Made by a program: the position numbers and the translations under genes | Shown: positions 25,685 to 33,699 of the stretch, one piece after another | How the letters are laid out: each line of letters opens with the position of its first letter | How positions within the stretch are numbered: the stretch's first letter is position 1 | Source: Alphaproteobacteria bacterium | GTDB lineage: Bacteria > Pseudomonadota > Alphaproteobacteria > Sphingomonadales > Sphingomonadaceae | Direction: 5' to 3' | DNA length: 64,000 bases | Assembly (NCBI GenBank): GCA_019239415.1 | Contig: JAFAZW010000062.1 | Span: 62,001 to 126,000 of the forward strand | Notes under the pieces: model-generated | The model's database searches: none | Told to the model about the DNA's origin: nothing | What the model saw: the letters and a program-made list of their open reading frames with translations, nothing else

Positions 25685-25710
25685 CGGCGGGCCTTCGGGG
25701 TCCGCCGTTT
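25685..25710. terminator. Intrinsic terminator between convergent genes
   Basis: A nine-pair stem CGGCGGGCC / GGTCCGCCG with one G-T pair and loop TTCGG, followed by TTT on the plus strand. It ends the 182-aa gene and sits 6 bp from the end of the convergent Mur ligase gene, so it may act for both. Confidence 0.75.
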
Positions 25711-25715
25711 CCGTT

Positions 25716-27104
25716 TCAGAGGGCGTCCATCACCTCCCGCGCGAAGGCGGGGAGGGTGTCGTCGCGGGCGCCCATGACGACGATGCGGTCCCCCGGCCGC
25801 GCGAGCTCGGCGAGGCGGCGGCCGGCGGCGGCGCGGTCCGGGACATGCTCGGCGCGGCGGCCGCCTTGCGCGACGGCGGCAACGATCTCGCCGCTGCCGA
25901 CGCTGCGCTCGACCGTGCCGCCATAATAGACCGGATCGGGCATGATCAGCAGGTCCTCGGTCGCCATCTCCTCGATCAAGGTCTGGGTGAGCTCGCGGCC
26001 CATCGTCCGTAGCGGTCCGTAGCCGTGCGGCTGGAAGAAGAGGAGGAGCCGGCCGGGGAAGGCGTGCAGCGTCCGCAGCGTCGCGGCGATCTTGTCCGGA
26101 TTGTGCGCGAAATCGTCGATGACCGCGACCCCGCTCTGCGTGCCGACCACCTCGAAGCGGCGGCGCAGCCCCTCGAAGCCGGCGAGCGCCGCCGCCGCCT
26201 CGGGGAGCGCGACGCCCGCGGCGCGCGCGGCGGCGAGGGCGGCGAGGGCGTTGGCGACATTGTGGCGACCCGGGACCTGCAGCCGCACCGGCACCGGGAT
26301 CCCGCCGAGTTCGCGGACGGCAAAGGAGACCGCCAGCGGCTCCTCGACGATCGCGGAGGCGCTGAAGTCGGCGGCGGGATCCGCGAGGCTGTAGCCGATC
26401 GCCCCCGGCAGCCGTGCTGCCAGCGAACGGGTCTCGGGATCGTCGAGGTTGACGATCGCCGTCTTCGCCTTGGTCGCGAAGCCGAGGAACAGGCCGCGCA
26501 GCTCGTCCAGGCCCTTATGGTCGAGCGTCACGTTGTTCAGCACGGCGACGGTGGGCGCGTAGAGGGCGATCGAGCCGTCGCTCTCGTCCACCTCGCTGAC
26601 GAAGGCGTCGCCGGTGCCGACGAGGGCGCTGGCGAAGGGCGTGTCCGGACCGGCGAAACTCTTCATTACCGCGCCGTTCATCACCGTCGGATCGCGCCCC
26701 TCGGCGTGGAGGATCCAGGCGATCATCCCGGTCACCGTCGACTTGCCCGACGTCCCGGCGACGCCGATCGACAGCGGCGCGGCGTTGAACAGGCGGGCGA
26801 GGAGCTCGGCGCGAGTGATCCGCGCCGCGCCGACGCGCTTCGCCGCGACGACGTCGGGAACCGTGTCCTCGACGGCGGCTGAGGCGACGAGAAGTTGGTC
26901 TCCGGAGACGATGCCGCTGCCGTCCTGCGGATAGAGGCGGATGCCGCGGCGTTCGAGGAAAGCGAATTTGTCGCCGATCCGGCCCTGGTCGAGCGCCCGG
27001 TCCGAACCCGCCACCTCGGCACCGCGGGCGCGGACGATACAGGCGAGGGGGAGCATGCCGCTGCCGCCGATGCCGCAGAAGAAATAGGATTTGGTCTCCG
27101 TCAT
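25716..27104 (-). CDS. mpl: Mur ligase, MurC/Mpl type
   Basis: A 462-residue ATP-dependent amide ligase of the Mur family. The N-terminal nucleotide-sugar-binding part begins YFFCGIGGSGMLPLA. The ATP loop is GTSGKSTVTG where MurC and Mpl usually read GTHGK(T/S)T. It has NNVTLDHKGL, GRHNVANALAALAAA and a C-terminal VIDDFAHNPDKIAATL and QPHGYGP. MurC adds L-Ala to UDP-MurNAc; Mpl reattaches recycled tripeptide. A divergent LD-carboxypeptidase gene 50 bp away favours a recycling role, so I lean to Mpl, but sequence alone does not separate the two. The length (462) fits Mpl (about 457). Confidence 0.8.
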   Translation of the reverse strand: MTETKSYFFCGIGGSGMLPLACIVRARGAEVAGSDRALDQGRIGDKFAFLERRGIRLYPQDGSGIVSGDQLLVASAAVEDTVPDVVAAKRVGAARITRAELLARLFNAAPLSIGVAGTSGKSTVTGMIAWILHAEGRDPTVMNGAVMKSFAGPDTPFASALVGTGDAFVSEVDESDGSIALYAPTVAVLNNVTLDHKGLDELRGLFLGFATKAKTAIVNLDDPETRSLAARLPGAIGYSLADPAADFSASAIVEEPLAVSFAVRELGGIPVPVRLQVPGRHNVANALAALAAARAAGVALPEAAAALAGFEGLRRRFEVVGTQSGVAVIDDFAHNPDKIAATLRTLHAFPGRLLLFFQPHGYGPLRTMGRELTQTLIEEMATEDLLIMPDPVYYGGTVERSVGSGEIVAAVAQGGRRAEHVPDRAAAGRRLAELARPGDRIVVMGARDDTLPAFAREVMDAL

Positions 27105-27154
27105 CGCGCCGCCCTATTGAGGTCGCTCCACCTTTTCAAACGGGGAGAGGCGCT

Positions 27155-27973
27155 TTGCGGATCGCGGTCGTGGCCCCGAGCACGCCGATCGCGAGGACGA
27201 CCGCGGCACGGGTGCAAAGCTTCGCCTCCCGCGCCTTCCCCGGCGTCGAGATCGTCTTCCACCCGCAATGCTTCGACCGCCACAACCATTTCGCGGGGAC
27301 CGACGCCGCTCGGGCGGAGGCGTTCGTCGCCACGGCCAACGATGCCGCCTTCGACGTCCTCTGGTTCGCCCGCGGCGGCTACGGCTGCTGCCGCGTCGCC
27401 GAGGATGTGCTGGAGCGGCTCGGCCCCGCCGCGCGCGACAAGATCTATCTGGGGTACAGCGACGCCGGCTTCCTGCTCGCCGGCCTTTATCGGCGCGGGA
27501 TCGGCACGGTCGCCCACGGGCCGATGCCCAACGACATCCTGCGCGTCGGCGGCGAAGCGGCGGTGCGGCGCGCGCTCGCCTGGTTGACATCGCGCGATCC
27601 CGGCGCGGTGGAAGGAGGCCTCGACGAGCGGCCGGCCATGGCGTTCAACCTCACCGTGTTGGGCCACCTGCTCGGCACGCCGCTCGCGCCGGACCTGTCG
27701 GGCCACGTCCTGCTGCTCGAGGACGTGTCCGAGCATATGTACCGCACCGATCGCGCCATGTTCCACGTCACCTCGTCGCCGGCGGTCCAGTCCGTCGCCG
27801 GCATCCGCCTCGGGCGGTGCAGCGAGGTGCCGGTCAACGATCCGGACTTCGGCGAGAGCGAGGAGGAGGTGTTCCGCTTCTGGTGCGCGCGCGCGGGAAT
27901 TGCCTATCTCGGCCGCGCCGACATCGGCCACGACGCCGACAACAAGATCGTCCCGTTCGGCGCCCGAAAATAA
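27155..27973 (+). CDS. ldcA: LD-carboxypeptidase (family S66)
   Basis: A 272-residue cytoplasmic muropeptide LD-carboxypeptidase that trims the terminal D-Ala from recycled tetrapeptides. The start is TTG 27155 with GGGGAGAGG just upstream. Family marks: VVAPSTPI at the N-terminus, WFARGGYGCCRV, nucleophile Ser in YLGYSDAG, Glu in LLLEDVSEHMYRTDRAM, and His in IGHDADNKIVPFGA. The products of this enzyme are the substrates of Mpl, whose likely gene is divergent with a 50-bp spacer, so the two probably share regulation. Confidence 0.9.
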   Translation: MRIAVVAPSTPIARTTAARVQSFASRAFPGVEIVFHPQCFDRHNHFAGTDAARAEAFVATANDAAFDVLWFARGGYGCCRVAEDVLERLGPAARDKIYLGYSDAGFLLAGLYRRGIGTVAHGPMPNDILRVGGEAAVRRALAWLTSRDPGAVEGGLDERPAMAFNLTVLGHLLGTPLAPDLSGHVLLLEDVSEHMYRTDRAMFHVTSSPAVQSVAGIRLGRCSEVPVNDPDFGESEEEVFRFWCARAGIAYLGRADIGHDADNKIVPFGARK

Positions 27974-28045
27974 TTCTGCGGGCCGCTCATCCGATCGCGC
28001 CTCCGCCTGCGTCTGGCATGCAGGAACAGTCGAGGAGGGAAGCCA

Positions 28046-28417
28046 ATGGAAGCGGATATCGTAGCCTTCATCGCGATCGCGGTCGCCGTGATGGTGGGGA
28101 TCGTGCAGCTGGGACGCGTGCTGCGCGCGATGATGCTGCACAAGACGGTGCGCGAGGCGCTGACCCGCGAGAACGCGCTCGGGCCCGCCCTGCTCGACAA
28201 GCTGGACGAGCCGAAGGCTTCGGGTGGCGGGCTCGGCGACGACCGGATCGGCCTCGTCCTCCTCGCCATCGGGTTCGCGGCGATCGGCTTCGCCCTGATC
28301 CAGGGCAGCGCGGATACGATCCGCAACGTCAGCGGCATGGCGCTCTTCCCCCTGTTCGTGGGCGCCGTGCTGCTGGGCCGCTTCATCTGGAACGCGCGCC
28401 GCGGAGCGGAGGGCTGA
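28046..28417 (+). CDS. Small membrane protein, DUF6249-like
   Basis: A 123-residue protein with an N-terminal membrane helix (IVAFIAIAVAVMVGIVQLG), a central basic/acidic cytoplasmic stretch (MLHKTVREALTRENALGPALLDKL), and two C-terminal helices (IGLVLLAIGFAAIGFALI and GMALFPLFVGAVLLGRFIW). This is the layout of DUF6249 proteins. It has a good ribosome-binding site (GAGGAGGGAAG). It is the first gene of a three-gene operon with an ECF sigma factor, which suggests envelope sensing or signalling; that is inference. Confidence 0.82.
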   Translation: MEADIVAFIAIAVAVMVGIVQLGRVLRAMMLHKTVREALTRENALGPALLDKLDEPKASGGGLGDDRIGLVLLAIGFAAIGFALIQGSADTIRNVSGMALFPLFVGAVLLGRFIWNARRGAEG

Positions 28418-28926
28418 GCGACGCCGACGATCGCGCCCTCGCCCGCGCCGCGGCGGCGGGAGACGTCGCCGCCTTCGCGACGCTGGTGCGCCGGCACGAG
28501 CGGCGGGTGCGCGGCTTTCTCGCCCGGCTCACCCGCGGCGACGGCGCGGACGATCTCGCCCAGGAGACGTTCCTCAAGGCGTGGCGGAGCGCCGGTGCGT
28601 GGCGCGGCGACGGCAGCTACGAAGGCTGGCTGCTCCGCATCGCCTGGCGCACCTTCCTCTCCAGCCGGCGCGGACGGCGCGAGGAACCGGTCGCGGAGAT
28701 CGAGGACCGGCCCGCGCCCGGCCACGCCCCGGAGGCGCGGCTCGACGTCGAGCGGGCTTTGGGGCGGCTGCCGGCGCGGGAGCGGGCGGCGGCCCTGCTC
28801 TGCTTCGGCGAGGGCTATTCTCATGCCGAGGCCGCGGCGATAATGGCGCTGCCGCTCGGCACGGTGAAGAGCCTGGCGGCGCGGGCCAAGGCCGCGCTCG
28901 GCCAGGCGTTGGAGGAGCATCGATGA
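28414..28926 (+). CDS. ECF-type RNA polymerase sigma factor
   Basis: A sigma-70 family ECF factor of about 170 residues. Region 2: ALARAAAAGDVAAFATLVRRHERRVRGFLARL and DDLAQETFLKAWR. Region 4: RLPARERAAALLCFGEGYSHAEAAAIMALPLGTVKSLAARAKAALG (both in part). No ATG, GTG or TTG gives a complete region 2. The best start is CTG 28414, which overlaps the upstream stop (CTGA) and begins LSDADD. The next gene overlaps by ATGA. It probably works with the membrane proteins on both sides as a signalling unit. Confidence 0.85.
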   Translation: MSDADDRALARAAAAGDVAAFATLVRRHERRVRGFLARLTRGDGADDLAQETFLKAWRSAGAWRGDGSYEGWLLRIAWRTFLSSRRGRREEPVAEIEDRPAPGHAPEARLDVERALGRLPARERAAALLCFGEGYSHAEAAAIMALPLGTVKSLAARAKAALGQALEEHR

Positions 28927-29249
28927 GCGACGAACTCGACCGGCGGCTCCGGACTTTGCTGGCGCCTCCCGAGCGCGCGCCGGACGAAGCGTTCGCGGCC
29001 CGGATGACGCGCCTCGTCATGGCCGAGGCGCGGCTGCGCGCCGCCCGCCGCGCAGCCATGACCCGGCTGGCGACGGTGATGGCGGCGACGGCGTCGCTCA
29101 TTCTGCTGTTCGTCCTGCTGGCGCGCGCGGCGCCGGGCGACTCGGGTTCGGTGGTGGCACCCTCCAGCCCCGCCGCCGCGGGATTGCTCCTCCTCGCTCT
29201 CTGGGCCGGCGTTGCGACGGCGCCCGTAACGATGCGTCGCGGCCACTAA
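28923..29249 (+). CDS. Membrane protein after ECF sigma factor (anti-sigma candidate)
   Basis: A 108-residue protein. The N-terminal 45 residues are charged (MSDELDRRLRTLLAPPERAPDEAFAARMTRLVMAE). Two membrane helices follow: ATVMAATASLILLFVLLA and AAAGLLLLALWAGVATAPV. ATG 28923 overlaps the stop of the sigma gene. Small two-helix proteins in this position are often anti-sigma factors, and the cytoplasmic N-terminus would be the sigma-binding part. There is no zinc-binding HxxxCxxC motif. The anti-sigma role is inferred from position. Confidence 0.75.
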   Translation: MSDELDRRLRTLLAPPERAPDEAFAARMTRLVMAEARLRAARRAAMTRLATVMAATASLILLFVLLARAAPGDSGSVVAPSSPAAAGLLLLALWAGVATAPVTMRRGH

Positions 29250-29373
29250 TCCACATCATTCTACGCGCCGGGGCGCCCGATGCGCCCGACAGAGCGAATC
29301 TCCCCTTCTAATCTCTTGCGCTCGTCCCGCGTTTCGGCTGTATCAGGGCGCAACATCAACAGGGAGGGCATCC

Positions 29374-29640
29374 ATGGCCAAAGGTACTTCGGGTGGCGCG
29401 CGCGGCGGTCTGGCGCGGCCGGTGACGCCGTCGGCGGATCTCGCGCCGATCACGGGCAAGGACCCGCTGCCGCGCAGCCAGGTCGTGTCGAAGGTGTGGG
29501 ACCATATCCGCAAGCACAACCTGCAGAATCCGCAGAACAAGCGCGAGATCATGGCGGACGACATTCTCAAGAAGATTTTCGGCAAGGACCGCGCCACCAT
29601 GTTCGAGATGAACAAGCTGCTCTCGAACCACCTGAAATAA
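29374..29640 (+). CDS. SWIB/MDM2 domain protein
   Basis: An 88-residue protein. Residues ~15-88 form a SWIB/MDM2 domain: DLAPITGKDPLPRSQVVSKVWDHIRKHNLQ (in part), NPQNKREIMADDILKKIFG and MFEMNKLLSNHLK. Stand-alone SWIB proteins are common in alphaproteobacteria and in chlamydiae and are thought to bind DNA or topoisomerase, but their role is poorly defined. The start is ATG 29374 with AGGGAGG 9 bp upstream. It is a single gene. Confidence 0.93.
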   Translation: MAKGTSGGARGGLARPVTPSADLAPITGKDPLPRSQVVSKVWDHIRKHNLQNPQNKREIMADDILKKIFGKDRATMFEMNKLLSNHLK

Positions 29641-29712
29641 GCCGCACCCCACGGGAAGCGCAGACGGTCGGCCTCGCCCCACGGCGGGGCCGATCGCGTT
29701 TCGGCCCGGTGA

Positions 29713-30297
29713 CTAGGAGAAGGGCGGTCCGTCGCAGCTCCAATGCGCGGCAGCGGCCCGTTTCGCAAAGTGGAAGAGGGTGAGCTCGTTCTCCCGGATC
29801 CTCGCCAGCGCGTCGCGCAGCGGCGTGTCCGCGGGCGCCTCGCTGCGCGAGACGTCGAAGACCTCGGTGGCGATCGCGCCATGGTATTCGCGCACGAGAA
29901 GGGCGGCGTAGGGCAGCCCGGCAGCCTCGAGGTCGCGCAGCACCGCCGTCCACAGCTCGAGGCTGTCGCCGCCGCCACCGCGCGGCCGCGCGTCGGCCTT
30001 GCGGCGATCCTCGAGGGCGCGCGCGATCTTGGCGGGAGACCAGCCGCGCCGCCGCAGCCGCTCCGCTTCCTCGCCGAGCTTCTTGTCGAACGCCGCCGCG
30101 TCGGGGTGGCGCGCGGCGAGGATCGTGCCGCAGTCGCAATGGCCCTTGGTGGTCAGCATCTGCCTCTCGCCAGGGAGCATCGCCCGGCCGATCGACGGAT
30201 TGTCGGTCGGCTCGGCGGCGCGGCCGTGGCGCGCCATCACCGCTCGCACCGCCGCCATGTCGCAGGACGGCACGACGAGGGTGATGAAGTGGCACAT
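29713..30297 (-). CDS. Hypothetical protein (194 aa)
   Basis: A 194-residue soluble protein beginning MCHFITLVVPSCDMAAVRAVM. Residues 50-62 hold KGHCDCGTILA, and there are two further His/Cys near the N-terminus, so metal binding is possible. The middle (KKLGEEAERLRRRGWSPAKIARALEDRRKA) is helical and basic. The C-terminal half may form an alpha/beta domain (ELWTAVLRDLEAAGLPYAALLVREY). I know similar proteins only as uncharacterised. It is convergent with the SWIB gene. Confidence 0.82.
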   Translation of the reverse strand: MCHFITLVVPSCDMAAVRAVMARHGRAAEPTDNPSIGRAMLPGERQMLTTKGHCDCGTILAARHPDAAAFDKKLGEEAERLRRRGWSPAKIARALEDRRKADARPRGGGGDSLELWTAVLRDLEAAGLPYAALLVREYHGAIATEVFDVSRSEAPADTPLRDALARIRENELTLFHFAKRAAAAHWSCDGPPFS

Positions 30298-30338
30298 CGC
30301 CCGACGCTAGCGCCAGCGCGTCACGGCGTCATCACCGC

Positions 30339-31070
30339 TCACCGGCAGCTACGCCAGCCCCAGGCGCCCTTGCCGGCCTCGTCGAGGTGGAGGTGGTCGC
30401 GATGGGCGGCGTTGTAGTCGGGCGAGAGGGTGTGGGTGAACAGCCGGCAGGCACCGTCGCGCACGTCGTGGAGAAAGTGCTGCCTGGCGCCGCCGTCGCG
30501 CCAGTCGGCAGAGACGCTGACCAGCTCGCCGTCGTCGAGGCGGAAGCCGGCGACGTCCACCGCGTTGGCGCGGGCATGCTCGCTCCAGTCGCCCCCGGCG
30601 CGGCCGTACATCCGGCGGCAATTGTAGCTGCCGAACGTCTCGACCTCGCGGACGCGATGGCCGAAGCGCTTCAGCGCCGCCGGCTGGACGACGTGCCATT
30701 CCCACAGAGCGAGGGCGGCGGCGACCGGGCAGCTGGTTGCCAGTCCTGCCGGCCGATAGGCGAGCGTCGCCGCGCCGGCGTCGCTGAGCTCGACGCCGTC
30801 GAAATAGCCGCATTGCGGCCTGTCGACCCGCCGCGGGACGGCGACGAAGCGAATGCCGGCGCGGGCGAGCAAGGCGCGGCAGCGGACGCCGTCGCCGTGC
30901 AGACCCGCCAGCTTGGCGCGCGTGAACGCGCCAACCGGTCGGGTGAGGTCGAGCTTCGTCCACGGCACGTCCTCGGGATGCTTGCGGCCGTAGCCCCACA
31001 GCAGCAGCGCGGCCAAGGCGAGCGGCGCGAGCAGGAGCAGGCGTGGCGTCCAGCGCAAAGCGGTGCTCAC
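30339..31070 (-). CDS. Extensin-like C-terminal domain protein
   Basis: A 243-residue protein from GTG 31070, which overlaps the NUDIX stop (GTGA). It has one N-terminal membrane helix (LLLLAPLALAALLLWGYG) and an extensin-like C domain in the periplasm. Marks are the four spaced cysteines in VRCRALL, RPQCGYFDG, ATSCPVAAALALWEW and NCRRMYG; SEHARANAVDVAGFRL; and the C-terminal AHRDHLHLDEAG. SEHARA and DHLHLD resemble the metal site of D-Ala-D-Ala carboxypeptidase-like folds (VanY/PF06904 group), so a peptidoglycan role is plausible. Confidence 0.85.
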   Translation of the reverse strand: MSTALRWTPRLLLLAPLALAALLLWGYGRKHPEDVPWTKLDLTRPVGAFTRAKLAGLHGDGVRCRALLARAGIRFVAVPRRVDRPQCGYFDGVELSDAGAATLAYRPAGLATSCPVAAALALWEWHVVQPAALKRFGHRVREVETFGSYNCRRMYGRAGGDWSEHARANAVDVAGFRLDDGELVSVSADWRDGGARQHFLHDVRDGACRLFTHTLSPDYNAAHRDHLHLDEAGKGAWGWRSCR

Positions 31071-31822
31071 CGGCGCCGCGCGCTTTCGTAGGGTTCGGCG
31101 GTGACCGGGTAGCCGATTCCCTCCGGAATGCAGACGAAGCGGCGGTCGCCCCGCGCCTCCACCCACGGCGTGATCCGCGTCACCGGATGCTCCGCCGCGT
31201 CGGCCCGCGCGTCATCGAGCGAGGCGAAGCGGGCGAGCCGTTCGAGGTTGCGGCGGGTCGGGAATATGGCGTGGGCGCGGCCCGCCTCCACGGCCGCGAG
31301 GACGGTGGCGGCGGTGGCCCAAAAGCTGTGCACCGCCTCGGCCGCGTCGGCCCGCGGCGGGTCGGCGCCGGCAGGGGCGTGGGCGAGATAGAACAAGGTG
31401 TCGAACCGCCGCGCCTCGCGGAAATTGGGACACCAGCGGGCGAAGGGCGTGAGGGCAGCCAGGTCGGGCGTCAGGCCGAACTGCGCCAGGAGCGGCCCGA
31501 ACGATGCGCCGGCGGCGAGCGCCGCCCGCAGGGCGCCGACGTCCGCCCCAGCCGGCAGTGCCGGCGCGATCCCAGTCTCCTCGATCGTCTCGCGGATCGC
31601 GGCGAAGCGGGCGGCGCCGTCCGCGATCCCCGGCGCCAGCAGGGCCGCCGCCTCGTGATCCTCAGGATCGATCCGCCCGCCGGGGAAGACGAGGGCGCCG
31701 GCCGCGAAAGCCATCGTCTTCGCGCGTTCGAGGAACAGGATCTCCGGCGGTCCGCCCGCGGGCGACGGCCGCATCAGGATCAACGTCGCGGCGGGGATCG
31801 GCGGCGGAAGCTCCTCGTCCAT
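31067..31822 (-). CDS. NUDIX hydrolase, NUDT19-like
   Basis: A 251-residue NUDIX hydrolase of the NUDT19/CoA-pyrophosphatase-like group. The N-terminal strand ATLILMRP and EILFLERAKTMAFAAGALVFPGG lead into a Nudix box interrupted by an insertion: GGRIDPEDHEAAALLA ... RFAAIRETIEETGIAP. The insertion is usual in this subgroup. The second half has FARWCPNFREARRFDTLFYLAHAP. It presumably cleaves acyl-CoA or nucleotide diphosphates; the substrate cannot be told. It is coupled to the extensin-like gene. Confidence 0.88.
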   Translation of the reverse strand: MDEELPPPIPAATLILMRPSPAGGPPEILFLERAKTMAFAAGALVFPGGRIDPEDHEAAALLAPGIADGAARFAAIRETIEETGIAPALPAGADVGALRAALAAGASFGPLLAQFGLTPDLAALTPFARWCPNFREARRFDTLFYLAHAPAGADPPRADAAEAVHSFWATAATVLAAVEAGRAHAIFPTRRNLERLARFASLDDARADAAEHPVTRITPWVEARGDRRFVCIPEGIGYPVTAEPYESARRR

Positions 31823-31940
31823 GCACGCGGCTTAGGCGCCCGAGATAAGGGAGGGAAGTCCGCGCGGCGGCGGCTGAGGAGGAAGCCCGCCTTCGCCTCG
31901 CTTGGCTCCGGCCGGCTCGCCAGCCGTAGCTGCGCCGCGG

Positions 31941-32005
31941 ATGATCAGGTCGCCGTGTCCCCCCGGACACGGCTAAGCAGTCCGGGGGACTACTTACCTG
32001 ATCAT
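31941..32005. repeat. Branched inverted-repeat structure at the left att border
   Basis: A perfect 10-bp inverted repeat ATGATCAGGT / ACCTGATCAT (31941-31950 and 31996-32005) encloses two hairpins: CCGTGTCC-CCCC-GGACACGG (31953-31972) and GTCC-GGG-GGAC (31980-31990). Together they can fold as a three-way junction in RNA or a cruciform in DNA. It ends on the first base of the att core. Before integration it would have lain directly behind the tRNA-Ala gene, so a terminator or processing role is possible; there is no T-run. Confidence 0.6.
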
Positions 32006-32061
32006 GGCTGGTGGAGCTGAGGGGAATCGAACCCCTGACCTCTGCAGTGCGATTGCAGCGC
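32005..32061. repeat. attL: displaced 3' fragment of tRNA-Ala
   Basis: 57 bp identical to 41046-41102. On the minus strand it holds the anticodon arm and all 3' parts of tRNA-Ala including CCA. The 5' half is missing, so it is not a functional tRNA gene. It is the chromosomal end left behind by integration. Confidence 0.93.
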
Positions 32062-32151
32062 AGCTAAACAACCGTGGACACGACCGGACTCCAAAAGGCG
32101 CGGAAATCCTTGACTTTCTGTCGCGGAGTGTCCACCAAAGTCCACGCATAT

Positions 32152-32173
32152 TTTCCGTATATTCTCCGTACGG
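32152..32173 (+). repeat. Candidate integrase arm-type site, left
   Basis: TTTCCGTA-N5-TCCGTACGG, lying 91 bp inside the left att core and 22 bp before the integrase start. The same pattern with the same spacer length and orientation occurs at 40994-41015, just inside the right att core. Such end-specific repeats typically bind tyrosine integrase or excisionase. It may also let the integrase repress its own gene. Confidence 0.6.
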
Positions 32174-32194
32174 AAAGGCGGTGGAGGCGAACCG

Positions 32195-33349
32195 ATGACC
32201 CTAGACCTAAGCCGGGTGAAGGATCGGGAGGGGTTGAAGTCGCGGCGCGAGCCCTACTGGCAGCGGCTCCGCCCTGGTTGCTTTCTTGGCTATCGTCCGT
32301 CCGTTCGCGAGGGGTGCGGGACCTGGATCGCCCGCGCCTATGACGAGACGACGCAGAGCTACCGGCTGAAGGCCCTCGGCGATTTCGGACCCATCCCCGG
32401 GCGCGACAAATTCGCTGCGGCGAAGCGTGAGGCCGAGGCCTTCGCGGAGACGATCGAGTCGGGCGGCGCCACCAAGGTGGAGACAGTTGAGGAAGCCTGC
32501 CGCCAGTATGCCAAGGCGCACCCCGAGGCCGAGGGCCGCTTCCGGCGGTATGTCTATTCAGACCCCATCGCGAAGCTGAAGCTGGCCAAGGTGCGGCGCA
32601 GCCATGTCCGGGCGTGGCGTGAGCGGTTGGAGGAGACGCCGGCGCTCGTCAGTCGGCGCAAGGATGGGGAGCGGTCGACCCGCCCCCGTTCCCCCTCGAC
32701 GGTAAACCGGGACGTGGCGATCGTGCGAGCGGCGCTGGGAAGGTTCCTCGCGCCCGGCTCCCCCGATACCGAGGCGGCATGGCAGGAGCCTCTCAAGCCG
32801 ATCAAAAACGCGACGAAGCGGCGCACCCTGTACCTGGACCGCGGGCAGCGAAAGGCCCTGCTCGAGCGCACAAGCGACGAAGCGGCCCCCTTTGTACGAG
32901 CGCTCTGTCTCCTGCCGCTGCGGCCGGGCGCCATGGCAGGGCTGAATGCCGGCGACTTTGACAAGAGGACGTCGGAGCTGACCATTGGCGAGGACAAGTC
33001 GGGCAAGCCCCGCCGCATTCTCCTGCCACCCGCCACGGCGGCGCTGATCGCGGACCAGGCGAAGAACAAGCTGCCAGGCGCGCCTCTATTCATGCGAGGG
33101 AATGGGGGGCGATGGGACAAGGAAACTTGGAAGAAGCCGATCACCGCCGCGGTGCGCGCGGCAGGGCTTCCTACCGGCGCGACCGCCTACACTTTGCGTC
33201 ACAGCACCATCACGGACCTGGTAGCCGCCGGGCTCCCTTTGCTGACGATCGCCCAGCTGAGCGACACCAGCGTGGAAATGATCGAACGGCATTACGGGCA
33301 CTTGACCCAACACGAAGCGATGCAGGCGCTCGCCAGCCTCGGGCTGTAA
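32195..33349 (+). CDS. int: Tyrosine-type site-specific integrase
   Basis: A 384-residue phage-type integrase. It has an N-terminal DNA-binding part (GTWIARAYDETTQSYRLKALG), a core-binding SAM-like domain (~95-200) and a catalytic domain with Arg243 (LLPLRPGAM), Arg335-His336 (YTLRHSTIT), His366 and nucleophile Tyr367 (IERHYGHL). It starts at ATG 32195 with GGAGGCGAACC upstream. It lies at the attL end, opposite the intact tRNA, and would catalyse integration and excision at tRNA-Ala. Confidence 0.95.
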   Translation: MTLDLSRVKDREGLKSRREPYWQRLRPGCFLGYRPSVREGCGTWIARAYDETTQSYRLKALGDFGPIPGRDKFAAAKREAEAFAETIESGGATKVETVEEACRQYAKAHPEAEGRFRRYVYSDPIAKLKLAKVRRSHVRAWRERLEETPALVSRRKDGERSTRPRSPSTVNRDVAIVRAALGRFLAPGSPDTEAAWQEPLKPIKNATKRRTLYLDRGQRKALLERTSDEAAPFVRALCLLPLRPGAMAGLNAGDFDKRTSELTIGEDKSGKPRRILLPPATAALIADQAKNKLPGAPLFMRGNGGRWDKETWKKPITAAVRAAGLPTGATAYTLRHSTITDLVAAGLPLLTIAQLSDTSVEMIERHYGHLTQHEAMQALASLGL

Positions 33350-33699
33350 ACGCCGGTACGTCCGCACAACCTTCCACGGACGCTTATTGACTTTGCTCCG
33401 CTACTGGGAAAGAAGTGACCCCACGAGCGGCGCCATATGCCGGCCGGAACGGTGTCGCGGCGCTAGATCGCGGCATCGGGCGAGTTAACTGTTCGGGGGG
33501 CCTCCTGGCCCCGTCCGCCCTCGCCCAAAAGTGACCGAGCGTGCGCGATCTGCGCAACGTGTCCGGGACCGTTTCCGAAACTTGCTCTAAATTCCTGGAG
33601 AGCTGGCGCGTGGGCGCCGGCCGCCTGAAGGAAGCCCCAATACCAACCGCACCCCGCCACTGAACCGGCGGGGTTTTTTGCGTCCGAAGGAGAAGCCCC
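33350..33699. other. Non-coding gap after the integrase, 350 bp
   Basis: No convincing gene. It holds a strong terminator (33652-33679) that does not directly follow the integrase, so a short RNA starting within this gap, or a long integrase 3' UTR, is possible. It ends with AGAAGCCCC before the AlpA-like gene. Confidence 0.5.
33652..33679 (+). terminator. Intrinsic terminator
   Basis: Seven-pair stem CCCCGCC / GGCGGGG with an 8-base loop, directly followed by six T residues. It faces the plus strand, 300 bp after the integrase stop and 20 bp before the next gene. Confidence 0.88.

Noticed and set aside
32009-32061. Possible second tRNA-Ala gene
   Set aside because: Only the 3' part is present; the D arm and 5' acceptor strand are missing, so it is the att remnant.
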